A DNA stretch of 64,000 nt, from the NCBI RefSeq assembly GCF_020906515.1, contig NC_085852.1:434001-498000 (forward strand). Direction: 5' to 3'. The position numbers and the translations under genes are program-made. Below are positions 1 through 12,149 of the stretch, piece after piece. Source of the stretch: Vanrija pseudolonga (lineage: Eukaryota; Basidiomycota; Tremellomycetes; Trichosporonales; Trichosporonaceae). Each line of letters starts with the position of its first letter. Within the stretch, counting starts at the first letter, position 1. Below the pieces are notes generated by a model. The model was not told the origin of the DNA and made no database searches. It worked only from the letters and a program-made list of their open reading frames with translations.

Positions 1-411
1 GGCCACCCGACAACAGACAACCCCCTCCCGGCACGCATCCCATGCCCCGTCGCCCGCCGCCCCCCCGCTCTCCGCATTCTCGGCGTCGGCGCGGCGCAGA
101 CAACACGCTACGGCGCCGCGAGCATACGCGCGCATGGCACTACGGGATGTGGTGTCGGCGCGGTTTATCTGCAGCCAATCAGCGGGCGCCGAGCTGCGTC
201 CAGCCAGGCGTGGCACCTGGCCTGGGCGATAAGGAGCACCCCCGACCACGCGACATGTCCTATGTCCTATCCTGCCTGATCCTCCTTGGTATCCTCGCCT
301 ACGCCATCGCATTACAGTAGCTCGCATCGCCGACGCCGCGCGGCCGCTTAATACAGCGCACGCACGCGCGAGGCAGCGCCAACTGCCACCTACTGTACTT
401 CACCACACACA
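1..411 (+). promoter_or_regulatory. Upstream region of the Zn2Cys6 factor
   Basis: No convincing gene is visible here. A CCAATC box lies at 175-180. A 21-codon hydrophobic open frame sits at 255-320 but has no other support. The stretch is read as promoter and 5' leader of the gene that starts at 412. Confidence 0.4.
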
Positions 412-2760
412 ATGGCGCCGGTCCCCATCGCGCCCAAGCCGCCCAGCCCGGAGAGCAGCAGCGCGAGCTCGCGCGTGCTTGCGTCCGCGCCCGTCGTGGA
501 GAGGAAGAAGCGCGGGAGGAAGCGGTACTCTTGTGCCGAGTGTCGCCGGTGGGTGGCCCATGCCCTCTTTGATCCTCAACTCGACGCTGACGACAACCCC
601 AGGCTCAAGCTGAAATGCTCTAAAGTGTGGCCTTGCACCATGTGCGAGCGGCGCGGCTGCGCGTCCATCTGTCCCGAGGGCGTGCTTGAGCGCGAGCGGC
701 CCAGACCAAAGCAGCAGGAGGATCTGAGTAAAGAGCAGATGGCGCACCGGATAGCCGTGCTCGAGGCGGCGCTGTCGTCTAGCGCATCATCGCGTCACGC
801 GCACGCCGCGCCCATCCGGCCGCCGGCGTCGCCGCGCGTCTCGCCGACCATTCGGCGCATATCCCCGCTGCCCAAAGCCGAGATCATCGCGCCCCCGGGC
901 ACGTTGAGCGGCGCGGGAGGCGAGACGCGCTACGTCGGCAGTCTGGCAGGCAGCGCGTACCTCCGCGAGCGGGACGCCGTGCTCCCGCAGCTGCCGACGC
1001 TGGCCACTTCCTTTGACGGGCGGCAGTTCGCCGCGCCCCGCCGCCTGAGCCCCGAAGCGGCCAGCATGATGCGCAGCGAGAGCGGCGCCGCGCGCGCCAA
1101 GGCTTTCCTTCCCTCCTGGGAGGAGGCGGGGCACATGCTCCAGAGCTACTGGGACCACGTTAACTGGATGTGCGTGGCATGTGATGTGGGGGGTTGATGG
1201 AGCTGACCAAGGCAGACACCAGACGATCCCGAGGGCGACGCTGGATGCGTACTTGGCCAGCGCTTATGACCCCGACGCGGCGACGGCGCCACATGCGCTG
1301 GCGTGTGTGTTCCTCGCCATGGCGTTGGGGGTTCTATTCGACATTGCGCGCGCGCCATGTAAGCTTCCTTCCCGACGCTTTGTGCAAGCTCGCGCTGACG
1401 CGCTCGCTCCCCAGTCCACCCGCGCGGCCGCGAGCTCTTCCTCATAGCCCAGGACATCCTCCACCGGTCCCCCTCGAAGCCCAGCGTCGCGCTAGTCCAG
1501 GCCCAAGTCCTACTGGGGACGTACATCCTCAACGACAACGACGCAGACGGCGCAGAGCGCTACTGGACTATCCTCGGCAGCGCTATCAAGAGCGCGCAGA
1601 GCGTCGGCCTGCACCGCGACGGCGCGGCGTTCGGCCTCTCCCCCGCCGAGGTCGACGAGCGCCGCGTGCTCTTCTGGGAACTGATGGAGTACGACCGTAC
1701 CCAGGCGCTCAGCTTCGGCAGGCCGTGCGGCCTGAGCAACCGCCATGCGGACACTAGGTTCCTCGAGCGCAGTGATAGCCTGCCCGACGAGTCGGGGTAT
1801 CATGCCGCCAAGCACCGCCTCGTGCGCATGCTCGAGGCGGTCATCGACGTGCAGGTCCAGCCGACGCCCGTGTCGTATGCGACGGTTGTCGAGCTTGACG
1901 GGCAGCTACAGGAGTGTAAGTGGCACACAGCTCCAGCCGGTAGCATGCTGCTGACGCCCCCGCCAGTCCGCCGAACCCTCCCCGAATCACTCATGTCCAA
2001 TGTCGCGATCCAGGACCTGCCCCTCGACACCGACCAACACCCGCACCTCGTCCTGCAGCGCCTCGGCATCCGCCTGCTCATCGCCGAGACGCGGCTGCAC
2101 CTGAACCGCGCGGCGTTCGTGCAGGCGCTCAAGACGAACCCGCTCGCGCCGTCCCAGAGCCCCTTCTCCGGCTCCTTCGTGGCGCTGTACGAGAGCGCGC
2201 AGGAGATCGTGCAGGTCGTGAAACAGCTTGTACTTTACTCTCCTGCGCTCGCCGAGCGGTGGTGGTTCTTCTGGTTCCATGTCTTCTCTGCCGCGGTGTG
2301 CCTCGCGGCCATCGCGATCGAGGCGCCGACGTGCGGGTTCGCGACGCCTGCTTTTTCAGGGCTGTCGATCGTGTGTGATCTGTCTGCTGCGGCGCGGGAC
2401 GGGTGTCGCGTCAAGGAGGGCCTGGGGACGTTGTTGGGGTTGAGGCGGCGTGCGCGGGACAGGTTGGAGCACGTCCAGCGCGCGCAGAGTATCCGCCACA
2501 GCCGTCCCGGCAGCGCGAGCAGCGACGAGAAGGCGCGCTCCGACGACGAGGTGCTTGATCGTCTGCTGTTCCCCGCTGAACGCGCCAAGCCCTCCGTCGA
2601 GGAGAGCAAGGCGGCCAACAATAAGGTCGACGACGCGATTCCCGGAGGTAACCACTTGCCCCTGTGGCCCGACACCGCGTCGGTCCTCACCGCCAAGGGC
2701 TCCGACTTGCACCTGCCACCCATCCTGGGGCAGTTTGAACCCGCCCCCCAGTGGGCATAG
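412..2760 (+). CDS. Zn(II)2Cys6 fungal transcription factor
   Basis: Sequence-specific transcription factor, expected in the nucleus. Exons are 412-548, 603-1169, 1216-1358, 1415-1915 and 1967-2760, giving 713 aa. Splicing the first intron creates a complete zinc cluster with cysteines at about 41, 44, 51, 57, 60 and 69, preceded by a basic RKKRGRKR stretch. The middle (YWDHVNW, then FWELMEYDR and SFGRPCGLSN) matches the Fungal_trans regulatory domain found in this class. The C-terminal 200 residues are less conserved and contain a predicted hydrophobic stretch and a Ser/charged tail. Introns are 46-56 nt with CTGAC branch sites. The first intron is 54 nt and has no in-frame stop, so its retention would insert 18 residues inside the zinc cluster. 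The target genes cannot be read from the sequence. Confidence 0.9.
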
Positions 2761-3028
2761 CCCACTTTGTATGAGTTGTACGTTTGTTGTACGTAGTATG
2801 TCGTCGCATGGATACTGCAGTGGTCACCATGTCTGTGCAGCAGCAGCTGATAAAAGCCGCAACGTAATCTCATGCCCCGTCACAATCTATCACCCATCAT
2901 CACCATCACCTTTACCTTCATTATCAAAACAACCATGTCCTCGTGGTCCCGTGCGTGCCACAGTGCGCGAAATGTTGCGTATCAGGATATCCGTTTTCGT
3001 CTTGGTATAAGGGTGCCGTCGCACTAGC

Positions 3029-4227
<1,199 letters not shown>

Positions 4228-4721
4228 GGGTGTTGGGCGGTGGGGGTAGGGGTGGATGGGTCCGGTCGGGTCTGGCGCAAGTAGCCGTTCGGTTCGGTAC
4301 GCTCAATCCTGAGCGCGTCGAGAGATGAGAAGTAATAGGTCGATGTGAGAAAGAGTTGTCGTCGTCGACGTAGAGTACACGATCACACGCTCGAAGTCGA
4401 TGCTGCACTCGACGTCGACGAAACACGCGGCACCCAGCACCGCAGCCAAGGGGGGGGGGTCATCGCATCCAACGGGTTGGGCGGCGACGGGAGCATTTCC
4501 ACGTGGGATTTTGGGTCCGCGACGCGTTGGCCAGTGTGCAGGGTGGCACGGTGGCGCGTGTGTGGGGGGTGTGGGTGTGGGTGTGGCCCACGAAGTGCTT
4601 GCCATGTGTTACTTGTGCCAGCTCCCCGGCCAGAAAGCATGCATGCGTCCAGCGTACTAAATCTTCACTCCCCACCCCATTGACCCGCCAAGCAAGAGCG
4701 TTCCCCGCGCACCGAATCGCC

Positions 4722-4909
4722 GAGTGGAGGTTCGCCAGCGGGCCTCCACCAGGCCGACGGCGCCGAATAGGTCACGTGCGCCAAGAGCAACTAGTTAACT
4801 AGAGTGGAGGTGGTCTAGTGGCACTTCGGTATGTCTTCCCACACCTCCCGCCAAGTGAGGCGAAGCATACCGTTGCTATAGGACTATACGACGGCTAGGG
4901 CAGTGGAGG
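4722..4909 (+). promoter_or_regulatory. Repeated GAGTGGAGGT element, hydrolase promoter
   Basis: The 8-mer AGTGGAGG occurs at 4723-4730, 4803-4810 and 4902-4909, all in the orientation of the downstream hydrolase. The first two copies extend to the 10-mer GAGTGGAGGT. The same 10-mer occurs twice in the promoter of the aldo-keto reductase, again in the sense of transcription. Inferred to be a binding site for a shared regulator. Confidence 0.55.
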
Positions 4910-4961
4910 GCCGTCGGCGATGCGTCTCGGACGTGGTGGAGGGGGGCGGGGGCGATAGGCA

Positions 4962-4967
4962 TATAAG
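4962..4967 (+). promoter_or_regulatory. TATA box of hydrolase gene
   Basis: TATAAG, 79 bp before the start codon at 5046, in an otherwise GC-rich context. Confidence 0.5.
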
Positions 4968-5045
4968 CGGGTATGTCGGCGCCGACCAGTCCAACTCAAC
5001 CACTGCAACTCGACACCAGCACAACCCAACAGACCCACCCACACA

Positions 5046-6065
5046 ATGGTCCACAACGGCAACTACACCACCACGCGCACCACCTTTCCGTCGCACGGCG
5101 AGACGTGCGCCGGCATTCTCTGCACGCCCAACGGCAAGGCCCCTTTCCCCGCCGTGGTCCTCCTGGGCCCCTACTCGTTCCAGAAGGAGCAAGCACCGCT
5201 GCACTATGCCTGCCGGCTCGCGGACGAGGGTTATGTCGCACTTGCGTTTGACCCGCGCACCGTCGGCGAGAGTACCGGCACCCCGCGTCGCCTCGAGAAC
5301 CCCAAGATGAAGAATGAGGTGGGTGTGGCCAAACTCTCTGACAAGGCACACTGACACCCGCCACAGGACGCCGTGTCGGCCATCACGTACCTCGAGTCCC
5401 TTCCCCAGGTGGACGCCAAGCGGATCTACGCCGCCGGCATCTGCCAAGGTGGACCCGAGCTCCTCGACGTGGCCTCATACGACAAGCGTATTCGCGCCGT
5501 CGCCAGCGTCACGGGCTACTTCCGAGACCGCGAGACGGACCTGTTCATGATCGCGGCCGGCGTGACCTTGAACCCGTTCGACGAGGCAACTGCGCCAACG
5601 GAGCAGGAGCGCGAGAAGCTTCTCTCTGACCGGCTCGCGCGCGCCCAGGCCGCCAAGGACAAGTACGAGTCCACCGGCGAGGTGGTCTACGCGCCCTTGG
5701 TCGCGCCCGAGCTCGGCGACCGCGTCAAGGGCTCCGACGCCGGACTGCCCGGCCCGCTCGTGTGGTCCTGGTACGGCCCGTGGACGCTCAAGGGCTGGGA
5801 GAACAAGTACGCCATCATGTCGGACCTGGACCACTTCGACTACTCCACCGTCGAGGGCGTGAGCAAGCTCAACACCCCCGCACTCATCATCCACGGCGAC
5901 ATGTGCATGAACTCTGCTGCGGCGAAGCGCCACTTCGACTCCATCCCGACCAAGGACAAGAAGCTCGTGTGGGATAATGACGTCAACCACTTCCAGTACT
6001 ACGACTCGCCGGATATCGTCGACCGCACCGCGGGCAAGATTGCCGAGTGGTTCAACGCGCACTAA
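5046..6065 (+). CDS. Alpha/beta hydrolase with Cys nucleophile elbow
   Basis: Two exons (5046-5318 and 5367-6065) give 323 aa. The order of elements is that of the alpha/beta-hydrolase fold: a strand PAVVLLGPY, a helix region, nucleophile elbow G-I-C-Q-G-G (Cys about 117), acid in HGDMCMN, and His in NHFQYYD near the end. A Cys in the elbow is known from dienelactone hydrolases; most relatives use Ser. The substrate cannot be told. No signal peptide is seen, so it is probably cytosolic. The 48-nt intron has two CTGAC sites. The gene converges on the aldo-keto reductase (75 bp between stops) and the two share promoter elements, which suggests joint use in breaking down or detoxifying a small molecule. 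Confidence 0.85.
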
Positions 6066-6140
6066 ACGGGTTGAGTTACAGCGAACAGAGTATGTACCAG
6101 AATGAATCAAATGGCCACAGTTTGCATACGCAATGTCAGC

Positions 6141-7246
6141 CTACTTCCCCACAAGCTTCATCATCGGCGCGTGATAACGCTCCCCCTTGAGCTCCTGCCC
6201 CGCAATAGCAGCATTAATCTCCGCCACCTCCTCAGTCGTCAAGTCGACATCCCGGCTCCCAAAGTTCTCGTCGAGCCGACCGGCGTTGCGCGTGCCCGGG
6301 ATAGGGATGGCGCCCTGCGCGACGACCCACGCCAGACTCAACTGGCCGGGCGTGCAGCCCTTCTTCGCCGCGATCGCCTCGATGGCGTGCACGAGCTTGA
6401 CGTTGTGCGGGTAGTTTTCCTCCGAGAAGCGCGGAAGCGCGTGCCGCATGTCACCTTGGCCTGTGAAGTCGGAGGCTTGGGTGAACCTAGGCGAGGAGCG
6501 AGCGTCAGCGAGCGAGCCTGCGGTGTGGGGAGGAGAAGGACGACGCCACTCACTTGCCCGTCAAGACACCGCGACCAAGCGGCGAGAACGCGACGACCGC
6601 CACGCCGAGCTCCTTGGCCGTCGCGATGAGGCCGTTACGCTCGTGGCCCGTCTCCCAGGGAGAGTACTCGATCTGCACGGCGTCGATGTGTGCGACTGGG
6701 CAGTGTGTCAGTCATCGTCCCCACCCCTACCCACGCCCACTCACTCGCGTCCGCCTTGCGCAGCGTAGCAGCACTACACTCGCTCAGGCCGATAAACCGC
6801 GTCTTGCCCTCGGCCCTCAGGCGCGCCAGGGCGGGGATGCTCTCCTCCAAGGGCGTGTTCTCGTCGATCCGGTGGAGGTAGTACAGGTCGGGGTATGACC
6901 CGAGCCGGGAGCGAGTGCCCTCGATGTACTCGGCGATGTGGGCGGGCTTGTTCGTCACGGTGGAGTACCCGCCGCCATTCATGCAGTCGAAGCCGCACTT
7001 GCTCGCGACGAACACCTTCTCGCGGGCGCCGGGGTTCTCAGCAAAGAAGCGCCCGAGCAGGCTCTCGTTGTGGCCCGAGCCGTACACCACCGCGCTGTCC
7101 CAGAACGTGCAGCCAATGTCCACTGCGTGCTTGAGCACCTTGAGGCTCTCGTCGTCGTTGGCCGGCCCGAAGGCCGCAGACATGCCCATTGCGCCGAAGC
7201 CCGGCACGGGGACCTCGATGTTGGCGAACTTTGCAAACTTGACCAT
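6141..7246 (-). CDS. Aldo-keto reductase
   Basis: NADP(H)-dependent oxidoreductase of the aldo-keto reductase superfamily, 329 aa, from exons 7246-6745, 6695-6554 and 6486-6141. The catalytic tetrad is visible as Asp50 and Tyr55 (WDSAVVYG), Lys83 (VASKCGF) and His125 (YYLHRID). The cofactor-binding end has YSPWETGH, FSPLGRG and IPIPGTRN. It resembles the fungal YakC/AKR13-like group that reduces aldehydes and ketones. No targeting signal is seen. Its promoter carries three CCTCCACT elements matching those of the convergent hydrolase gene. Confidence 0.9.
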
Positions 7247-7837
7247 TGTTGTGCTGGGTGGGTGCTCGTCGGTGGGGATGCAGTGAAGTAGGTAGATGCG
7301 TGTGGGCGTCGAGACTGCGTCGCGTCGTCTCGTCTTATACGCGTTCGGGATGCCTACCTCCACTCGTGCGCGCCTCCACTTGAGATGCCACCTCCACTCG
7401 ATCTAACGCGACAGCGGCTTTGTGTGCCGCGGCAAGACGGCTTAACGCAGAGGATATCCTGGATTAGCCAGGAGTCGGAGGAACCCGTTAGGACTTGTAT
7501 GGGTTGTTTAGCTCTCGCATGCGGACAGCAGTGCTTGCATTTGCGCTGTTGCGGCCCACCCAGTGACCCCCAAGCTGACCGTGCGATTAGGACCGAACCG
7601 CCGACACCCACCGCGGCGGACTGCCTACAACCGGCCCCCCGGCCATCTCCCCTCCCCCACCCCACCCCAACACGCACCCTATGCATACTATAAACCTCTT
7701 AACAAACAACTTCTTCTCGTGATGGTCGTAAATGCGCTCAAGCGCTCAATGTATCTACACTCGTGAGTGGTGGGTAATGGCTAGCGGATATCCGTGGACA
7801 GGAGACTCGGTATCGCGGCATGACGCCAGCTTGCCGC
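7247..7837. promoter_or_regulatory. Promoter of aldo-keto reductase; 3' flank of the next gene
   Basis: No gene is seen. The left part is the reductase promoter with the repeated element. The right part has a TATAAAC at about 7689 and lies downstream of the proline-rich gene; it would be coding to 7738 if that gene used the alternative last acceptor. Confidence 0.4.
7356..7399 (-). promoter_or_regulatory. Repeated GAGTGGAGGT element, reductase promoter
   Basis: Three AGTGGAGG copies on the minus strand at 7357-7364, 7373-7380 and 7391-7398, 111-152 bp before the reductase start. Two (7356-7365 and 7390-7399) extend to the exact 10-mer GAGTGGAGGT found upstream of the hydrolase gene. Confidence 0.6.
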
Positions 7838-10148
7838 TCAGCGGCGGGCATGTGACCGGTCGAGTTGGGCGGCTGGGTGCGTCGGACCTGGTGGAGGTGC
7901 GCGTCTGGGCTCGTAGTGCTGCACAAATTGAGGCATGGGATACTGGCCTCCACTTTCCTGCGCGCCAGGCGCATTCCTTTGCTGATTAGCACTCGTCGGA
8001 TCTCGCGCGACAGGGGACTTACGGATCTTGGGTCGGCTGCTGCTGCGTCATCTGGTCTTGCGTCCAAGCACCGGCACGGTGCATCGATGAGTAGCTGGTT
8101 GGTCAGCGCCGGCGGACAACGATCTCAGAATTGCTCACCTCGCGCCTGGCCCGGCGGGGGCGTACTGGTAGCCCCAGTACGGGTCGTAGTAGTATCCCTG
8201 GGCGCCGCTGTAGTACTCGTCGTACTCGCCGTACTGCTCCTGGTAGGCCGCCGGGTCGTAGTAGTAGCCCTGGTTGTAGTACCACGGATTGTGGGCATAT
8301 CGAGGGTCGTGCGGGGTGCCTTGGGCTGTGTGATACTCGGATGCGGCCGACGTCTCGGCGAGGGCACGTACAGCACGGTCGGCATCGTTCTGAGTCATCC
8401 TGAGCTCCTCCTTGGCTGCTTCGGCCATCTCTTGCGTCGCTCGCGCAAGGGTACGGCTTTGCGGAACCCACATACGGGACGACCCCATACCCTCTTCGCG
8501 CTCTGGGTGGGCCGACACCCAGATGGAGTAGTCGCCCTTGGCTGCTTCAATGCGGGGGTCCACCACAACACCAGGTGCGTTCTCCTCGTCGCCCTCGGTC
8601 TCGGTCTTGGCCAATGGCGTGCGTGGAGAGGCGAGCTGGATGCTGGTGTCGGGGAGGTTGTTTGCAAGAACCTGGTCTTTCCGGCTTGGGTGCAGGCGCG
8701 GGCGGACACCAACATTGACAGTTGTGATGCCGCGCGAGTCGGCTCGAGCCCTCGTTGTCGGCGTGGTGGGGGGCATGGCTGGAGTCAGCAACATCACTAC
8801 CTAGTACCTCACCGATCTCGCGGTCTTCATTGTCGAGTGTCAGACGCTCACCCTGGGCGTCGGCATCGTACGTGGCACTGGGCTTCCACTCGATCCACCC
8901 AGTCTTATTCTTCTGCTCAGGCGGGTTCACGGGCTTGACGTCCTGTGCCACCTTCAGTACCTGACGGGGCTGGTTCCTCTCGGGGGTGTTGACGACGCGA
9001 CGGTTCTCCGCCAGTTGAGGCGCGGGCCGAGTGGGCTGCTCCGTATGCTCAGGAGCCTTCGGCTCAATCATACTCTTAGGACGCGCCCTGGTGGGAGTCG
9101 GAGAGAGGGGCTGTTTGGTGGGAGCAGGCGTAGGTGACACAGGACGCGACTGAGACTGCGAGAAAGCTGCGACCCGCTCCGCCACACGCGAGCGTGGGGT
9201 GGTTGGGGGAGCCGGGGAAGGAGGAAGGGATGGCGCCTCAAACATAGCCTTTGCTGCCGCCACGGTGCTGCGCGAGCTTGCACGCGACTCGGGGCGCGAG
9301 TCGGCCGGGGTAACGGGGCGGGTGGTCGTGCGCGTTGGGCGAACAGGGGAGACTTGAGGTGGAAAAACGGTAGTCGTGGTTGGTATCGCCACCGAGGTCG
9401 GGCGAGTGCGCACCTGCGGTGTCTTGGCTGGCAAGGTATCGCGGGGCACCGACTTGCTGGGCAGCTCGGTCCGCTTGCTGATGACCACGGGCACGCGAGC
9501 TTGAAGTTGAGTGATGCCGTTTGGTGGTTCGAGGGGGTTGAACGTGCTGTTTGGTCGGGCGGCGGGGGCGCCAACCCGTGCCATCACGGGCTTGAGGGCG
9601 GCTCGCGCGACCACAGCTTCAGGTGCTGCAGTCGCAAAGGTCTCGGTAGGGACCACCGGCACGGTCTTCTTCCTCGCCGGGGTCGATGTGACCGACGAAG
9701 CTGGCAGCGGTGAGGCCGGCTCACGCTCCTCACGCCACGCGGCCAAGCGCGACGGCGACGGGCTAGGCGGCATGGGAGGGACAGTGGGCGTTGGGCTAGC
9801 CCCCGCCGGCGTCTTGGCGCTCCACGCCGAGATCATGTTGGTGACCTGTGAGCGCTGCGCCACGGCCGCGACCGAGGGACGGGGCTTGGCGCGCGGCGAG
9901 GCCGGGGGCGGCATGAGCGAGTGGGCGGCGTTGCTGGCCACCATCTGGCGGATACGCGGGCGGAGCTGGGGTGGTAAGGCCTCCGACTCGGGGACCGGGC
10001 GGAGGGGGCTCGGCGACGGCTTGGTCCCCTCGCGGCGGTCGCGCCGGCTAGCGAGGTTCAAGTTGGCGAGCTGGCTCGGCGAGTCTGTGAGACCGAGCAT
10101 GCTAGGTGGGAGAGTGGAGAATGTGCGAACTGGGGGTTGTTCGCGCAT
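7838..10148 (-). CDS. Proline/serine-rich protein of unknown function
   Basis: Not recognised. Exons 10148-8813, 8778-8139, 8094-8023 and 7976-7838 give 728 aa. Most of the protein is low-complexity and rich in Pro, Ser, Thr and Arg, with many S/T-P sites and PxxP runs that could be phosphorylated or bound by SH3 domains. A more ordered motif KTGWIEWKPS is followed by acidic sequence. The C-terminal part is rich in Tyr, Pro and Gln (YYYDP repeats, then QYPMPQFVQHYEP). No signal peptide or membrane segment is seen. The first intron is only 34 nt. The last intron has two candidate acceptors 5 nt apart (CAG then AAAG). The second keeps the Tyr/Pro/Gln composition and ends at 7838. The first would shift the frame and end at 7738. 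Possibly a cytoskeletal or cell-polarity scaffold. Confidence 0.7.
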
Positions 10149-10773
10149 TGGTCTTGTATTTTGGGTGAGAGGAGGTGCGAGCGGGGAGGATGAGAAGGGT
10201 TAAAGTGATTGGAGGGGGGGAAGGGGGGGGGAAAGAAAGTCAGTCGCGGCGGGGGTGGGTGGGTCGTGTGGTGGATGGTGGGTGGTGGGTGTTTACTAGC
10301 TGGCCCGTGCGATGAGACAGACGACTGTTGCGCGCGACGCTCGGGGCTGCCAGCAGCTGCCAGCAGTGCATCACTCAACATTACAAGGCATTTCCCTCTT
10401 TTGTCAATATAAACAAGGGGTGACCTGCGTGTCACGCTGCGGAGATGGTGGGTGGACATGGACCATGGTGAGACATTCAATGTCGAGATCAACTCGTCGA
10501 GGTCAAGTATGCTCGCAAGTGCTCGCGTGCCACCATGACATGCACCATGTAGACATTGGCCTCATGTGTCTAACTGCAAGTGCATGCAACACCATCATGT
10601 ACACTCACCACCATCCCTCACCCTGCCTCGTGTTGTGCGTGTTTGGCCCGCACCAGGCGATCAGTGCTCAGTGTAATGTGCACGCGCCCCATCACTGCTT
10701 CTCAGCGACTCACCATCTCGCCACTCCACCCTCCATCTCCCATGTTCCAACAACAACAACCCACTCTACATTT
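10149..10773. other. Divergent intergenic region with G-rich tract
   Basis: Lies between the divergent proline-rich gene and membrane-protein gene. Apart from the G-rich tract at its left end and short CAT/CCA-rich stretches on the right, nothing is recognised. Confidence 0.4.
10213..10282 (+). other. G-run tract, possible G-quadruplex
   Basis: Successive runs of three to nine G separated by short spacers on the plus strand, just upstream of the minus-strand proline-rich gene. The pattern fits a G-quadruplex-forming tract or, on the other strand, a pyrimidine-rich 5' leader. Confidence 0.45.
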
Positions 10774-12149
10774 ATGATGCTGCATCTACTCCTCATCGCA
10801 TGGTTGATTCAGCTCGTCGGGGTCAATGGCCATTTCGAGTCCCCTGCAACGACTGATGCCTCCCAAGGAAGGTTGGCGCCACGGCAAGTGACGTCCACCA
10901 CCTCCATCCCGACACTGTTCAATGGACCCAAGACGACAACTTCGGCTTCTAGTCTCTCACCGCTACCCACATCAGTGTCATACACCACTGGACTAGTCCC
11001 CGTCCCCACAGTTCCCGTGGCCAACATCATCGGTCTCATCGTGCCCAACCCAATCTACCAGCTCTACACAAGTGGGTTATTGTAGCCGTCCTCCCTCTAA
11101 CCCGCCAGACCTCTCCTACCAGTTCGGCTTTGTGGATTCTGGACGACCAAGCGAGATTGTCCCTGGATGGTTGAGAGAAGTGTCCTCAGTGGTGATCTTG
11201 CCAAATCGTTCTGTACGTCGATCGCAGTGTGGAGCTGACTTGCAGGTGGACATCTTCCCTCCTGTCGGCAGCTTGGATCCGACGGGGAACGGGTCAAGGG
11301 CTGTAGTTGGTGACCTCTTGTGTTCGTAGGTGCTAATGGGCGTGTCGCACTTGCTGAACTACCCAGGAGCCAGGCAGTGTTCAACTACCCGTATGCGTGG
11401 GGCTTCAAGTTCTCTAAACCTGGGTGGCACATGTTCGTTGTCAACGACACACGGTCACAGCCGACGATTGTAAGCTGCGCGAGGCGCCACATCTGACCGC
11501 AGACCAACGGCACCTGTATGCTCCCTATTCAAAAGCAACGCTCCTTCTTTGCCACATACTCGCTCTCCGTGAGACCGTACCCGACCAGTGCCAGACCGGT
11601 AGACCCGCAACCGACGGATAGATACACGGTCTTCATGGCGGTCAGCACCAACCAGCCCGGACCTCTCCCCGCCGAGCCATCACACGAGAATGAGCGCCTC
11701 GGGCTCGGGTTGGGGCTTGGCGGAATGGTCCTGCTTGTCCTCTCCATTGCCCTCGGGACATGGTGGCTCCGCAAGCGGCGGCAGCGCCGCGCCGAGGTGA
11801 GTTCAGTCAAATCGAGCAGTCACCGAGATTTCATTCTGACCCCACAGAGGCGCTCGCGTTCTCCCGGCTCTCGGCCCGTGACCAGGAGCAGTTCCTGAGG
11901 GATAACCCCGACTCCCAGCTCAACCCTTATCGCTCGTCTCGCTGGAGCCCAACAGCCGCCGCCATTGCCCGGGGCGAAATCCCGACCTCCGGGCCGGCAA
12001 CGTATCCAGGACTCTATGGAGAAGGACGCTTCACCCACGTGCAATCTCTCGGCTCGTTCTACCAGCCTGCGCAAGGCTTGGCACTGGTGGACCCGCATGC
12101 TACACAGGTGGCCTCTGCACCACGGCGGCACTTCTGGAGTCGGTGGTGA
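10774..12149 (+). CDS. Type I single-pass membrane protein, unknown
   Basis: Not recognised. Exons 10774-11071, 11109-11212, 11246-11309, 11378-11469, 11503-11796 and 11850-12149 give 383 aa. The start was chosen because it opens a signal peptide (LLLIAWLIQLVGVNG). The extracellular part begins with a Ser/Thr/Pro-rich segment, followed by a more ordered region with aromatic motifs (YQFGF, NYPYAWGFKF) and NGS/NGT sites. One membrane helix (MVLLVLSIALGTWWL) is followed by a basic stop-transfer RKRRQRR and a tail of about 100 residues. The layout resembles a cell-surface sensor or adhesin. Introns are very short (33-68 nt). The third intron (11310-11377) has weak signals and could be placed differently. 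The fifth has overlapping acceptors CACAG and AG, and the second keeps the frame. Confidence 0.7.

Larger units (their letters stand above)
4228..5045. promoter_or_regulatory. Divergent intergenic region, Rab6 and hydrolase
   Basis: An 818-bp gap between divergent start codons with no credible gene. It holds a run of ten G near 4448, three AGTGGAGG elements in the hydrolase-proximal half, an inverted pair CGGTATG (near 4827) and CATACCG (near 4867), and a TATA box close to the hydrolase. Confidence 0.5.

Noticed and set aside
42-320. Open frame ending in a hydrophobic segment near the left edge
   Set aside because: The N-terminal part is low-complexity Arg/Pro and the hydrophobic part is only 21 codons; no splice or family support.
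4826-4873. Inverted pair CGGTATG/CATACCG as a tRNA or hairpin RNA
   Set aside because: Short stem with a 30-nt loop and no further pairing; it may be a protein-binding palindrome but not an RNA gene.
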